The notes: generated by a model from the sequence alone, not told the origin. A stretch of 64,000 bases of DNA from Streptomyces sp. NBC_01314 (GCF_041435215.1 NZ_CP108394.1:5580001-5644000); one strand, 5' to 3'; numbered from the stretch's first letter, positions 50,171 through 58,743 are shown. Numbers and translations are program-made.

Positions 50171-51007
50171 TCAGAAGGAACCCGTGCTCCAGTGGTACAG
50201 CGTCATCGCCACGCTTGTCGCCAGGTTGTAGCTGGAGACCTGGGGGCGCATCGGGAGGGCCAGCAAGTGGTCGGTTCGTGCCCGGAGTTCGGCGGACAGG
50301 CCGCTGCGTTCCGAGCCGAAGGCGAGGACGGCGTCGTCCGGGAGCCTCAGGCCCCGGATGTCGTCGCCCTCGGGGTCGAGTGCGAAGAGCGGGCCGGGTG
50401 GCAGGTCGGCGACCTCCAGGCGCTCGACGGCGGTCGCAAAGTGCAGGCCCGCCCCACCGCGTACGACCGTGGGGTGCCAGGGGTCCATGGTGCCCGTGGT
50501 GACCACACCGGTCACGCCGAAACCGGCGGCCAGCCGGATCACGGCCCCCGCGTTGCCCAGGTTGCGCGGGTTGTCGAGGACGACGACGGGGGCGGTGCGC
50601 GGGGTGTGGGCGAGGACGGCCAGATGGGCCGCGCGCGAGGGGCGTACGGCCAGGGCGGCGACGGCGGTAGGGTGCGGTCGCGGTACGAGGGCCCGGTACG
50701 CCTCCTGCGGGACCTCCTGGAGAAGCTGCGCGAGCCGGTCCCGTACGTCCGGGGCCAGCTCGTCGGCGAGGGCGAGCGCCGCCGTGCGGTCGGCGGTGAC
50801 GGCCACCGGCACCTCGGCACCGAAGCGCACGGCGTGCTTGAGGGCGTGGAAGCCGTCGAGCAGGACCGCGGCGTCGGCGAGGCGGCGCCAGGCCCGCAGG
50901 ACGTCGTCCGCCGGACGGACGATCGACGCGGTCGCCGGGCTGACCGCCCGTCCGTCCTCCGGTCCGTCCTCTGATCCGCTCACCGGACTCTTCACCGGAT
51001 CGTTCAT
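50171..51007 (-). CDS. SpoU/TrmH family RNA 2'-O-methyltransferase
   Basis: A 278-residue SPOUT methyltransferase. The N-terminal ~120 residues are a substrate-binding part (AWRRLADAAVLLDGFHALKH). The knotted domain follows with motif 1 VVVLDNPRNLGNAGAVIRLA, motif 2 AVLAFGSERSGLS and motif 3 RPQVSSYNLATSVAMTLYHW, the SAM-binding set. It targets tRNA or 23S rRNA; which is not clear. Its ATG overlaps the stop of the HTTM gene, so three genes (DUF5819, HTTM, methyltransferase) form one operon. Confidence 0.85.
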   Translation of the reverse strand: MNDPVKSPVSGSEDGPEDGRAVSPATASIVRPADDVLRAWRRLADAAVLLDGFHALKHAVRFGAEVPVAVTADRTAALALADELAPDVRDRLAQLLQEVPQEAYRALVPRPHPTAVAALAVRPSRAAHLAVLAHTPRTAPVVVLDNPRNLGNAGAVIRLAAGFGVTGVVTTGTMDPWHPTVVRGGAGLHFATAVERLEVADLPPGPLFALDPEGDDIRGLRLPDDAVLAFGSERSGLSAELRARTDHLLALPMRPQVSSYNLATSVAMTLYHWSTGSF

Positions 51008-52311
51008 GCGGTGAAGCCTACGTTGGCCTGCTCGGCCGACTCCTTCTCCTGGGAGAGCGGTGACCGCCGCGGGTCACGCGGGCCAGGGATCGTGAGGGCG
51101 CGCCCGGGCAGCACGCGACGTACGACGCGGTCACGCCCGCGTGCCACCAGGCCACCCAGGCGCTTCAGGAAGGGCGTCGGCAGGAACACGGCGTCGGCGG
51201 CGATCATCGCGAGCGAGAAGAACGGCAGGCCCAGCACGACGGCGATCACGGCGTGCTCGGTCATCATGACCGCCAGCAGGACGTTCTTGACGCGCCGGTT
51301 GAAGAGCGTGAACGGGAAGGCGACCTGCACGATCACCGTCCCGTACGTCGCCAGCATCACCATCGTGCCGCTGGACGACAGCAGGTCGGAGAGCCCGGCC
51401 CAGGGCGAGAAGTAGTCCAGGTGGAACGGGTAGTAGGCGGCCGTGCCGTCCTGCCAGCGCCCGCCCTGGATCTTGTACCAGCCGGCCGCCGCGTAGATCA
51501 GACACGCCTCGGCCATGATCACGACCAGGACGGCGTTGTGCGTGAGGTTGCCGACGATGTCGAGCAGCGCGCGCGGCTTGGTGTCCGACGTGACGCGGCC
51601 GACGGCCCACCACAGGGCGTGCACCACCCACAGCCCCCAGAAGAACGTCAGCCAGCCGCCCGGCACCAGATCGCCGCCCGGAATCAGACCACCGAACGTC
51701 GCCACCAGCAGCGCGAACCCGAGCACGCACCACAGGGCGGGGCCGACCCTGTCCTGCGGTGCGCTGCCGTCCCGCTCCAGGCGCTCGCGCCCGCGCCGTA
51801 CACGCCGCGCGTCCAGCGACCAGACCTGGGCGCAGCGGACGAAGACGAGATAGATCGCCATGAGGTGGAGGACGTTGTCGCCGCCGTCACCCATGAAGAC
51901 GCTGCGGTTCTGCAGCGAGAGAACGCCCACCATGAAGAGCACGCTCACGGCGCGGGTGCGCCAGCCGAGCAGCAGAAGGAAGGTGGCCAGGATGGCGACG
52001 GCGTAGACGATCTCGAACCACACCATGCTGTCGGACCACATCAGCACCGTGAAGGCGTCGTTGGTCGCGATCAGTTGCTGGGCCAGCTCCCAGCTCCAGG
52101 GCCCCTCGGGGCCGTACAACTCGCGTCGGTGCGGGAACTCGCGCAGCAGGAACAGCAGCCAGGTCGCGGAGAAGCCGATACGGATGATCGCGCTCTGGTA
52201 CGGGCCCAGCGCGCGATCCGTGACACGGGTGATCCCGTTGCCTATCACGGTGGTGAGGCGCCCCACCGGGCTCACCGGCCGGACCGGGTCGGTCGGGTTC
52301 ACGGAGCTCAT
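51004..52311 (-). CDS. HTTM domain membrane protein
   Basis: A 435-residue membrane protein with about eight to nine helices, of the HTTM (horizontally transferred transmembrane) family related to vitamin K gamma-carboxylase. The family start (ALGPYQSAIIRIGFSATWLL) is followed by SVLFMVGVLSLQNRSVFMGD and GDNVLHLMAIYLVFVRCAQV, then GWYKIQGGRWQDGTAAYYPF, typical of HTTM. A cytosolic Arg-rich tail ends it. Function in actinobacteria is unknown. It is coupled on both sides, with DUF5819 upstream. Confidence 0.85.
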   Translation of the reverse strand: MSSVNPTDPVRPVSPVGRLTTVIGNGITRVTDRALGPYQSAIIRIGFSATWLLFLLREFPHRRELYGPEGPWSWELAQQLIATNDAFTVLMWSDSMVWFEIVYAVAILATFLLLLGWRTRAVSVLFMVGVLSLQNRSVFMGDGGDNVLHLMAIYLVFVRCAQVWSLDARRVRRGRERLERDGSAPQDRVGPALWCVLGFALLVATFGGLIPGGDLVPGGWLTFFWGLWVVHALWWAVGRVTSDTKPRALLDIVGNLTHNAVLVVIMAEACLIYAAAGWYKIQGGRWQDGTAAYYPFHLDYFSPWAGLSDLLSSSGTMVMLATYGTVIVQVAFPFTLFNRRVKNVLLAVMMTEHAVIAVVLGLPFFSLAMIAADAVFLPTPFLKRLGGLVARGRDRVVRRVLPGRALTIPGPRDPRRSPLSQEKESAEQANVGFTA

Positions 52312-53240
52312 TCGGCGCCCGCCTCCGTCCGGCCGGTGACGGCCCGGCCGGCGCCGGCCGCGTTGGCGGCGGCGTCCGTCCGGTCATCACCGGTCACCGA
52401 CCACCAGGGCAGCTCACGGACGACGGGTTTGTCGGACACCTTTTCCTCGCTCCACTCGGGCGACGGCACGTTGGTCGTACGGGATCGGAGCTGGATCCGC
52501 TCGATCACACCGTCGGGACCGTCGGCCTGCTCGCGGTCGAGGCGCATCACCACGATGCGGCGCACATAGCGCTCGGAGAGGTCGCCGCGCGAGGTGGTGG
52601 CGCGGTCCTCGCCGTCGTGTGTGGAGACATAGAAGTCCCAGGCCCGGCGCAGCTCGTTCTGCTGGGTGTGGCTCGGCACCGGATTCCTGTCGATCGCGGC
52701 GCCGTCCAGCCCGGACAGGTCGTACCAGCCGGTCTCGCGCGTCTCACCGTCCGCGGTACGGACCTCGGCGCGCGCCTGCACCGAGATGTTCTGCTGCAAC
52801 GGGTTCGGCGCGAACAGCTTCCAGTTCTGCTCGAACTCCGGGTACACCCATTCGTCCACCGCCCCACCGTGCTGCTTCGTCAGCGTGTTCGAGGGTGCGA
52901 TATGGAGAAACACCAGCCCGACGTGCGCACAGGTCGCCACCGCCACGACCGCGAGCACCAGCGCCACGGCGATCTGGTACGGCAGGGTGAGCGCCGCGAT
53001 ACCGGCGGTCGACCGCACCGGTTCGGCCATCTGCTCGGGTCGCGGCCGGGGAGACTCCGGCGAGGACGGGGCTGCGGGGGCCGAGGTCAGGGACGAGGCC
53101 GAGGTCGGGGTCGAGGCTGGGGCCGAGGCCGGGGTCTGCTGGGGAGGCTGGGCCTGCGGGTTCCCCTCGCTCACGGAGGCGGGGCCCTCGGGCTCGTCCG
53201 GCCCCCGCCGGGCGTTCGAGACCTCGTCGTTCGCGTCCAT
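52308..53240 (-). CDS. DUF5819 family membrane protein
   Basis: A 310-residue protein. The first ~80 residues are Pro/Ala/Ser-rich and disordered (ASAPASTPTSASSLTSAPAA). One helix follows (IAVALVLAVVAVATCAHVGL), then a DUF5819-like external domain (PEFEQNWKLFAPNPLQQNIS, TRETGWYDLSGLDGAAIDRN). This family is regularly next to HTTM genes in Streptomyces; the two probably form a membrane complex. ATG 53240 is chosen in preference to an upstream frame start. Four-base overlap with HTTM. Confidence 0.82.
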   Translation of the reverse strand: MDANDEVSNARRGPDEPEGPASVSEGNPQAQPPQQTPASAPASTPTSASSLTSAPAAPSSPESPRPRPEQMAEPVRSTAGIAALTLPYQIAVALVLAVVAVATCAHVGLVFLHIAPSNTLTKQHGGAVDEWVYPEFEQNWKLFAPNPLQQNISVQARAEVRTADGETRETGWYDLSGLDGAAIDRNPVPSHTQQNELRRAWDFYVSTHDGEDRATTSRGDLSERYVRRIVVMRLDREQADGPDGVIERIQLRSRTTNVPSPEWSEEKVSDKPVVRELPWWSVTGDDRTDAAANAAGAGRAVTGRTEAGAE

Positions 53241-53557
53241 TCCGCCCCGCTCCCCGATTCCCACTACCCGGTCCACTTCCCCACCGGAACTTACTCAGCC
53301 GCGTCCCTCCGGCACAGCCCCGATGGCCACAGCAGTCACATCGTCACACCGCTCACACGGCACCCATGAGGTTATCCACAGCGGGGGACACCTTACGGCT
53401 CAGTGTGGTCCGCCTCTCTCGCGAAAGCCGTCACGGCCGCTCAGCAGCCTGCCGCGCCCGACGCCCGTGACACCACCGCGCCCCACACCATTCCCCTCTT
53501 CTAGAACCTGTTCTATCTTGACGCCCTGTCATCGGCGACACGGAAGGGGCGGGAACC
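53241..53557. other. Divergent promoter region
   Basis: 317 bp between DUF5819 (minus) and acyl-CoA dehydrogenase (plus). No gene is seen. The KstR-like palindrome at 53502-53515 lies 43 bases before the dehydrogenase start. Confidence 0.5.
53502..53515. promoter_or_regulatory. KstR-like palindrome before acyl-CoA dehydrogenase
   Basis: TAGAACCTGTTCTA, a perfect inverted repeat (TAGAAC-N2-GTTCTA). It fits the TnnAACnnGTTnnA pattern known for the TetR-type cholesterol regulator KstR of mycobacteria and Rhodococcus. No kstR gene is in the window. Confidence 0.6.
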
Positions 53558-54757
53558 GTGGACTTCACCTTCACCGAGGAACAGCAGGCGGCGGCCGAGG
53601 CGGCGAGGGCGGTGTTCGCCGGGGTCGCGCCGGACGGGGTACCGAGCCCCTCTCTCGTGCCGGGGGCCGTGGCCGACGACTTCGACCGGGTCCTGTGGGC
53701 GAAGCTCGCCGAGGCGGACCTGCTCAGCCTGTTGCTGGACCCCTCGTACGGCGGCTCGGGCCTCGATCCGATCGCGTTGTGCCTGGTGCTGCGCGAGTCG
53801 GCGAAGGTGCTGGCCAGGGGACCGCTGCTGGAGAGCAGCGCGGCCGCCGTGGCCGTACAGGCGCACGGGAGTGAAGAGCTGAAGACGGATCTGCTCGCAC
53901 GCGTCGGCCGGGGCGAGATCGTCCTGACCGTCGCCGCGCACGGCCGCACCGGCCACGACCCGGCCGAACTCGCCGTGACCGCACGGCGGGACGCCGACGG
54001 CGCCTGGGTCCTGGACGGCGTGCAGACAGCGGTGCCATGGGCGTACAACGCGGACTTCGTCGTCGTCCCCGCGACGGTCCCACCGGAGTCGGTCGCCCCC
54101 GGCGTGCCCGGCGACGGAGCCGAGCAGGACGCTGCCGCTGCCGCCGACGGCCGGACCGTGCTCGCCCTCGTTCCCCGCGTCCACGACGGGGTGACGCTCG
54201 CCGAGCAGATCTCCACCAGCGGCGAACGGCTCGCGCGGTTGCGGCTGGACTCGGCACGGATCGCCGCCCGGAACGTCATCGACGCCGAGGGGGCGTGGGA
54301 GCGGCTGCGGGAGCTGCTGGCCACCGGAACGTGCGCGCTGGCGCTCGGCCTCGGCGAAGGTGTACTAGGCATGACCAGCGAATACGCCGGAAAAAGGGAA
54401 CAGTTCGGTTTCCCGATCGCCTCGTTCCAGGCCGTCGCTGTACAGGCCGCCGACCGCTTCATCGACCTTCGCGCGATGGAGGCGACGCTGTGGCAGGCCG
54501 CCTGGCGCATCACCTCCGGCGCGGGGGGTGCGCTGCCCGTCGGCGGGGACGTCTCCGTGGCCAAGATCTGGGCCTCGGAGGGGGTACGACGAGTCGTGCA
54601 GACCGCCCAGCATCTGCACGGGGGCTTCGGCGCCGACGTCGAATACCCCCTGCACCGCTATCACGCCTGGGCCAAGTACCTCGAACTGTCACTCGGCCCC
54701 GCAGCAGCCCACGAGGAGGCGCTGGGCGACCTTCTCGCAGCGCACCCACTGGGCTGA
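53558..54757 (+). CDS. Acyl-CoA dehydrogenase (FadE/ChsE-like)
   Basis: A 399-residue acyl-CoA dehydrogenase fold protein (MDFTFTEEQQAAAEAARAVF, SLLLDPSYGGSGLDPIALCL, KREQFGFPIASFQAVAVQAA, QTAQHLHGGFGADVEYPLHR). The flavin-binding segment is divergent from canonical FadE (AHGRTGHDPAELAV in place of TEPxAGSD), as in the heteromeric steroid side-chain dehydrogenases where one subunit lacks part of the site. That and the KstR-like operator suggest sterol or acyl-CoA side-chain catabolism. No second subunit gene adjoins it. Confidence 0.82.
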   Translation: MDFTFTEEQQAAAEAARAVFAGVAPDGVPSPSLVPGAVADDFDRVLWAKLAEADLLSLLLDPSYGGSGLDPIALCLVLRESAKVLARGPLLESSAAAVAVQAHGSEELKTDLLARVGRGEIVLTVAAHGRTGHDPAELAVTARRDADGAWVLDGVQTAVPWAYNADFVVVPATVPPESVAPGVPGDGAEQDAAAAADGRTVLALVPRVHDGVTLAEQISTSGERLARLRLDSARIAARNVIDAEGAWERLRELLATGTCALALGLGEGVLGMTSEYAGKREQFGFPIASFQAVAVQAADRFIDLRAMEATLWQAAWRITSGAGGALPVGGDVSVAKIWASEGVRRVVQTAQHLHGGFGADVEYPLHRYHAWAKYLELSLGPAAAHEEALGDLLAAHPLG

Positions 54758-54778
54758 GCACCGCGCAGTCCACGCCTC

Positions 54779-54807
54779 GGGGCGCGCACGTCCTGTCCGC
54801 GCGCCCC
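54779..54807. terminator. Terminator hairpin after acyl-CoA dehydrogenase
   Basis: GGGGCGCGC pairs with GCGCGCCCC around an 11-base loop, 22 bases after the stop codon, between convergent genes. Confidence 0.65.
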
Positions 54808-54832
54808 GCACCTACCCGCGGTCCCGCCGAAC

Positions 54833-54882
54833 GTTCCCTGGAGAACGAGGTTTCCTGGAGAACGAGGTTCCCTAGAGAACGA
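54833..54882. repeat. 17-bp tandem repeat at rhodanese 3-prime end
   Basis: Three head-to-tail copies of GTTYCCTGGAGAACGAG (54833-54849, 54850-54866, 54867-54882 with a changed base). The third copy holds the rhodanese stop codon, so extra copies lie just past the gene. Confidence 0.8.
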
Positions 54883-55219
54883 ACCCGGACGCGCCCTCGT
54901 CGTCCACCACCGGACGGCCGGCGGCTGCCCAGACCTGCATGCCGCCGTCCACGTTCACGGCGTCGAGGCCCTGCTGGACGAGGTACATGGTGACCTGCGC
55001 CGAACGACCGCCCGAGCGGCAGATCACATGAATCCTGCCGTCCTGCGGAGCCGCCTCGGTCACCTCGCCGTAGCGCGCCACGAACTCACTGATGGGGATG
55101 TGCAGCGCCCCTTCGGCGTGACCCGCCTGCCACTCGTCGTCCTCCCGGACATCCAGCAGAAAGTCGTCGTCCTTGAGGTCTCCGACCTCAACCGTGGGCA
55201 CACCAGCTCCGAGATGCAT
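54872..55219 (-). CDS. Rhodanese-like domain protein
   Basis: A 115-residue single rhodanese domain. The fold shows DDDFLLDVREDDEWQAGHAE, GALHIPISEFVARYGEV and the active-site loop VICRSGGRSAQVTMYLVQQG with the catalytic Cys. Such domains transfer sulfur between donors and acceptors such as thiosulfate and thiols. ATG 55219 (MHLGAGVPTVEVGDL) is preferred over an upstream in-frame start. Single gene. Confidence 0.87.
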   Translation of the reverse strand: MHLGAGVPTVEVGDLKDDDFLLDVREDDEWQAGHAEGALHIPISEFVARYGEVTEAAPQDGRIHVICRSGGRSAQVTMYLVQQGLDAVNVDGGMQVWAAAGRPVVDDEGASGFVL

Positions 55220-55296
55220 ACAGACGACGCTACCCGACCGGACAGCCACCGACCCGAGCCCTCGACTGTTCCGACCAGGCAGAGCAGGGCGGGCAC

Positions 55297-55350
55297 AGTC
55301 ACAGCCGCAGTCACAGCCGCAGTCACAGGCACAGGCACAGGCACAGGCAG
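55297..55350. repeat. 12-bp and 6-bp tandem repeats
   Basis: AGTCACAGCCGC occurs at 55297-55308 and 55309-55320, a partial third copy follows, and this passes into about four AGGCAC units up to 55350. The stretch lies between the rhodanese start and the J-domain gene stop. Confidence 0.75.
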
Positions 55351-55365
55351 GGCAGACCTACCGGG

Positions 55366-56334
55366 CTAATCCTCCTCGCCGAGCAACCCCGCCAGCTCCG
55401 CCTCCCGCTGTTCGACCTCCGCCAGCAGTTGGTCGGCGATCTCGTCGAGGAGGCGGTCGGGGTCGTCCGGCGCGAGGCGGAGCATCGAGCCGATGGCGCC
55501 CTCCTCCAGCTCCCGGGCGACGACGGCGAGCAGATCCTTGCGCTGGGCGAGCCATTCGAGCCGGGCGTACAGCTCCTCGGCACGACTCGGCCTGCGCTCC
55601 TCCGGCACGGGCCCGGCCGCCCATTCCTCGGACAGCTCCCGCAGCAGCACCTCGTCACCACGGCCGTACGCGGCGTTCACACGGACTATGAACTCGTCCC
55701 GTCGCCCCCGCTCCTTGTCGTCCTGTGCCAGGTCGGGGTGGGCCTTGCGGACCAGCTCGCGGTAGAGCCTGCGGGCCTCGTCGCTCGGGCGCACTCGCTC
55801 CGGGGACCGTACGGGCTGGTCGGTGAGCATCGCCGCGGCCTCGGGGAACAGGCCCTCCGAGTCCATCCAGCCGTGGAACAACTCCTCCACGCCCGGCATG
55901 GGCATGACCCGGGCCCGCGCCTCCTGGGCCTTGCGCACATCCTCCGGATCACCGGTGCGCGCGGCCTTCGCCTCGGCGATCCGGGCGTCCAGCTCGTCGA
56001 GCCGCGCGTACACGGGGCCGAGCTTCTGGTGGTGCAGCCGGGAGAAGTTCTCCACCTCGACCCGGAAGGTCTCGACGGCGATCTCGTACTCGATCAGCGC
56101 CTGCTCGGCCGCCCGCACAGCCCGCTCCAGCCGCTCCTCGGGCCGCCCCGAGCCGACGCTCTCAGCAAGGGTCGACCCCTCGGCGGGTGTCGTCCCATCG
56201 GCGGACGACGGCTTCTCGGCGGAGGGCTCACCGTCAGTGGAGCCCTTGCCCCCGGCAGACGCGGCGCCCTCATCGGGCTCCACGGGCTCGGTGAGGCGCT
56301 CGGACGGTGTCTGCTCGGCTTCCGGGGTCGTCAC
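55366..56334 (-). CDS. J-domain protein with coiled-coil region
   Basis: A 322-residue cytosolic protein. Residues ~1-65 are disordered (Glu/Pro/Ser/Thr-rich). Residues ~68-125 are helical (ERLERAVRAAEQALIEYEIA, VYARLDELDARIAEAKAA). A J-domain-like segment at ~185-230 carries the HPD motif: ARRLYRELVRKAHPDLAQDD, then FIVRVNAAYGRGDEVLL. The C-terminus is again helical (LLDEIADQLLAEVEQREAEL). HPD is the residue set that stimulates DnaK. Classical DnaJ zinc or Gly/Phe regions are absent, so it is a specialised co-chaperone if active. Confidence 0.75.
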   Translation of the reverse strand: MTTPEAEQTPSERLTEPVEPDEGAASAGGKGSTDGEPSAEKPSSADGTTPAEGSTLAESVGSGRPEERLERAVRAAEQALIEYEIAVETFRVEVENFSRLHHQKLGPVYARLDELDARIAEAKAARTGDPEDVRKAQEARARVMPMPGVEELFHGWMDSEGLFPEAAAMLTDQPVRSPERVRPSDEARRLYRELVRKAHPDLAQDDKERGRRDEFIVRVNAAYGRGDEVLLRELSEEWAAGPVPEERRPSRAEELYARLEWLAQRKDLLAVVARELEEGAIGSMLRLAPDDPDRLLDEIADQLLAEVEQREAELAGLLGEED

Positions 56335-56644
56335 CCGACCCAGCCTAGGCCACGACTCCGAGCCCCACCGAAAGCCACCGGGGACCCGGCGACGGAGTGA
56401 TAACGCCCCCGCTTCACCGGCTGCCCAGTCGGCGCGGCCGGCCCAGTCGCCTCACCCGGCGCAGTCACTTCACCTGGCGCAGTCGGCTCGTCCGGACACC
56501 CCCTGCCGCCTGCCGGACGTTTCCGAACACTCCGCGCGGGCTCAGACTCAGAACACGTCCCCCGGTCCGGCCGCCCCAGCCACCCGAGCGCCCCGGCCAC
56601 CCGGTCATCCCGACCACCCTGGGGCGCCCCCATCGGCTTTCCCC
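56335..56644. other. Intergenic region with 18-bp repeats
   Basis: 310 bp between the J-domain start and the DUF2252 stop, both minus. No gene is convincing; frames on both strands are low-complexity. The repeat at 56440-56493 is its only structure. Confidence 0.45.
56440..56493. repeat. 18-bp tandem repeat, three copies
   Basis: Units at 56440-56457, 56458-56475 and 56476-56493 follow GGCNCAGTCNNCTCNNCC. The length is a multiple of three, and on the minus strand would read six-residue TAPGEx units. Confidence 0.65.
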
Positions 56645-58123
56645 TCAGACCCCCGCCTCCGCCGCGATCCGTCCCGCCCGCACGGCCGCCACCAGGTCCG
56701 CGTGGTCCGCCTCCGTGCGGTCCGCGTAGGTCACGGCGAACGTGGCCGTCGCCTCGTCGAGTTCGTCGTTCTTGCCGCAGTAGCCGGCGATGAGGCGGGG
56801 GTCGGCGCTGTGGGCGTGCGCACGGGCGAGGAGGGCGCCGGTCATGCGGCCGTAGTCGTCCACCTGGTCGGCGGCCAGCGCCGCGGGGTCGACGCTGCCC
56901 TTGCGGTTGCGGAACTGGCGTACCTGGAAGGGGCGGCCGTCGACCGTGGTCCAGCCCAGCAGCATGTCGCTGACAACCTGCATACGCTTCTGGCCGAGGA
57001 CCACCCGGCGCCCCTCGTGTTCCACCTCCGGCACCTCGAAACCAGCGGTGGCGAGGTGTGGCTCGAGCGCCGAGGGACGGGCCTCCTTCACCTGAAGGAC
57101 GAGCGGTTCCCCTCGGTGGTCCAGGAGCAGGACGACGTACGACCGGGTTCCCACACTGCCGGTGCCGACCACGCGGAACGCCACATCGTGCACGGCGTAC
57201 CGGGCGAGCAGCGGATGGCGGTCCTCCGAGAGTGTGGTCAGGTACTGCGTCAGGGAAGCGGCCACGGCGGCGGCCTCCTCGTCCTCCACACGGCGCAGCA
57301 CCGGCGGGGCGTCCACGAAGTGACGGCCGCCCCCCTCCACCGGCCGGGTCGCCTTGGCCGCGAAACGGCCGCTCGTGTTGGCGCGCGCCTTCTCCGAGAC
57401 CCGCTCCAGCGTGCCCAGCAGGTCGTGGGCATCGGTGTAGGAGACCAGTTCCTCGTCCGCGATGGCGTTCCACGCGTCGAGCGCCGAGAGCTTGGCGAGG
57501 AGCCGCATCGTGCGCCGATAGGCGCCCGTCGCGTCGTAGGCCGCCTTGCGGCAGATGTCCTCGTCGGCGCCGGCCTCGCGTCCGGCGAGCACCAGGGAGG
57601 CGGCGAGGCGCTTGAGGTCCCATTCCCAGGGACCGTGGACGGTCTCGTCGAAGTCGTTGAGGTCCATGACGAGGTCGCCGCGGGCGTCTCCGTACAAACC
57701 GAAGTTGGCCGCGTGGGCGTCGCCACAGATCTGGGTGCCGATGCCGGTCATGGGCGTACGGGCGAGGTCGTAGGCCATGAGGCCTGCCGAACCGCGCAGG
57801 AACGCGAAGGGGGTGGCCGCCATCCTGCCGACCCGTATCGGGGTGAGGCCGGTGATCCGACCGCGGTTGGACTCCTCCACCGCGGACACCGCGTCCGGCC
57901 TGTCGGTGGTGAGGGTCAGATCGGCGTGCGCACTGCGGGGCACCCGCGTGCGCAAGGCCTTGCCCTCGTCCTTGGGCGACCCCTCCGAGGGCCACCGGGC
58001 GAATCCCGGCACCCCCGGCACCCGCGAGCCGGGCGACGGCGACGCCACCCTGGCCCCGGTCTCCCGGAACTGTGCCGACCCCGCCTCGGCCACCGGCCCT
58101 GCCGTCGTATCGGCCTCGGTCAC
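56645..58123 (-). CDS. DUF2252 domain protein
   Basis: A 492-residue protein of the DUF2252 family, a protein kinase/APH-like fold of unknown substrate. Key segments: FAFLRGSAGLMAYDLARTPM, the ICGDAHAANFGLYGDARGDL motif (resembles the APH catalytic loop HGDxHxxN), VMDLNDFDETVHGPWEWDLK (metal Asp) and RNRKGSVDPAALAADQVDDY. The GTG at 58123 starts VTEADTTAGPVAEAG; the frame is open far upstream but not homologous-looking. Single gene. Confidence 0.8.
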   Translation of the reverse strand: MTEADTTAGPVAEAGSAQFRETGARVASPSPGSRVPGVPGFARWPSEGSPKDEGKALRTRVPRSAHADLTLTTDRPDAVSAVEESNRGRITGLTPIRVGRMAATPFAFLRGSAGLMAYDLARTPMTGIGTQICGDAHAANFGLYGDARGDLVMDLNDFDETVHGPWEWDLKRLAASLVLAGREAGADEDICRKAAYDATGAYRRTMRLLAKLSALDAWNAIADEELVSYTDAHDLLGTLERVSEKARANTSGRFAAKATRPVEGGGRHFVDAPPVLRRVEDEEAAAVAASLTQYLTTLSEDRHPLLARYAVHDVAFRVVGTGSVGTRSYVVLLLDHRGEPLVLQVKEARPSALEPHLATAGFEVPEVEHEGRRVVLGQKRMQVVSDMLLGWTTVDGRPFQVRQFRNRKGSVDPAALAADQVDDYGRMTGALLARAHAHSADPRLIAGYCGKNDELDEATATFAVTYADRTEADHADLVAAVRAGRIAAEAGV

Positions 58124-58329
58124 AGCGACCGCCTCCCCCGCACACGTCCTCGCACGAACATCAACTCGTGATGACGTTACAGCCGGTGGCCGAAACGCGT
58201 CAGACCCTGTGGATAACTCCCCGCCCCGCCCGCCCACACCTGCGGAGAAACCGCCCCCGCACCGCTGGACCGGCCCACCCACCGACGCCACGTCCGCGCC
58301 GCCCCCCGCACACGGCCGGCTCTGCGGGA

Positions 58330-58646
58330 GATGGCCCTTGGCCCAGTCCCGGAGCTCCTGCGGCGCGACTCCCAGCGCGACCCCGGCCTCGGTCAGCCGG
58401 CGCGGCGACTCGCGGCGGTGGCCCTTCGTCGACCTCGCGCACCACCAGCCCGGCGGGGCCGAGTTCGGTGAGCCGATCGCCAGAGCATGCGCTCGCTGAT
58501 GCCGCTGATGCCGGGGACCGCTCTGCGCAGGCCGACGAAGTGCGCGGGATGCGGCATCGGCACGGCCACGATCGGACCAGTCCATCGCTTCCAGGCCGCC
58601 CGCGCCAAGGCCTCCCGCACCAAGGCCTCGACGACGCGGTCGTCAA
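58330..58646 (-). pseudogene. Decayed HxlR family regulator
   Basis: Pieces of one HxlR winged-helix protein are spread over three frames in order: EALVREALARAAWKRWTGPI and HFVGLRRAVPGISGISERML, then DRLTELGPAGLVVREVDEGP, then RRLTEAGVALGVAPQELRDW with AKGHLP. HxlR genes code these as one frame (LRRAVPGIS..RML / LxELExxGLVxREV / LTxxG..L / L..W). No single open frame covers it, so several indels have occurred. It lies between DUF2252 and the GH127 gene. Confidence 0.7.
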
Positions 58647-58743
58647 GGGCCTTGGAGAGTTTGGCCGAGTGCCTCGCCGCGCAGCCCCTCCCGGGGGAAC
58701 GCGAAGGGCGGTCGCCCCACCGCAGGAACGGCCGCCCGTGCCG

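Noticed and set aside
48350..50974. 874-codon plus frame over paaN
   Set aside because: Shifted frame of paaN with Arg/Gly/Pro-rich product; paaN has the ALDH motifs.
56331..58145. 604-codon minus frame beside DUF2252
   Set aside because: Shifted frame of the DUF2252 gene; only the 18-bp repeat region is of note and is listed as a repeat.
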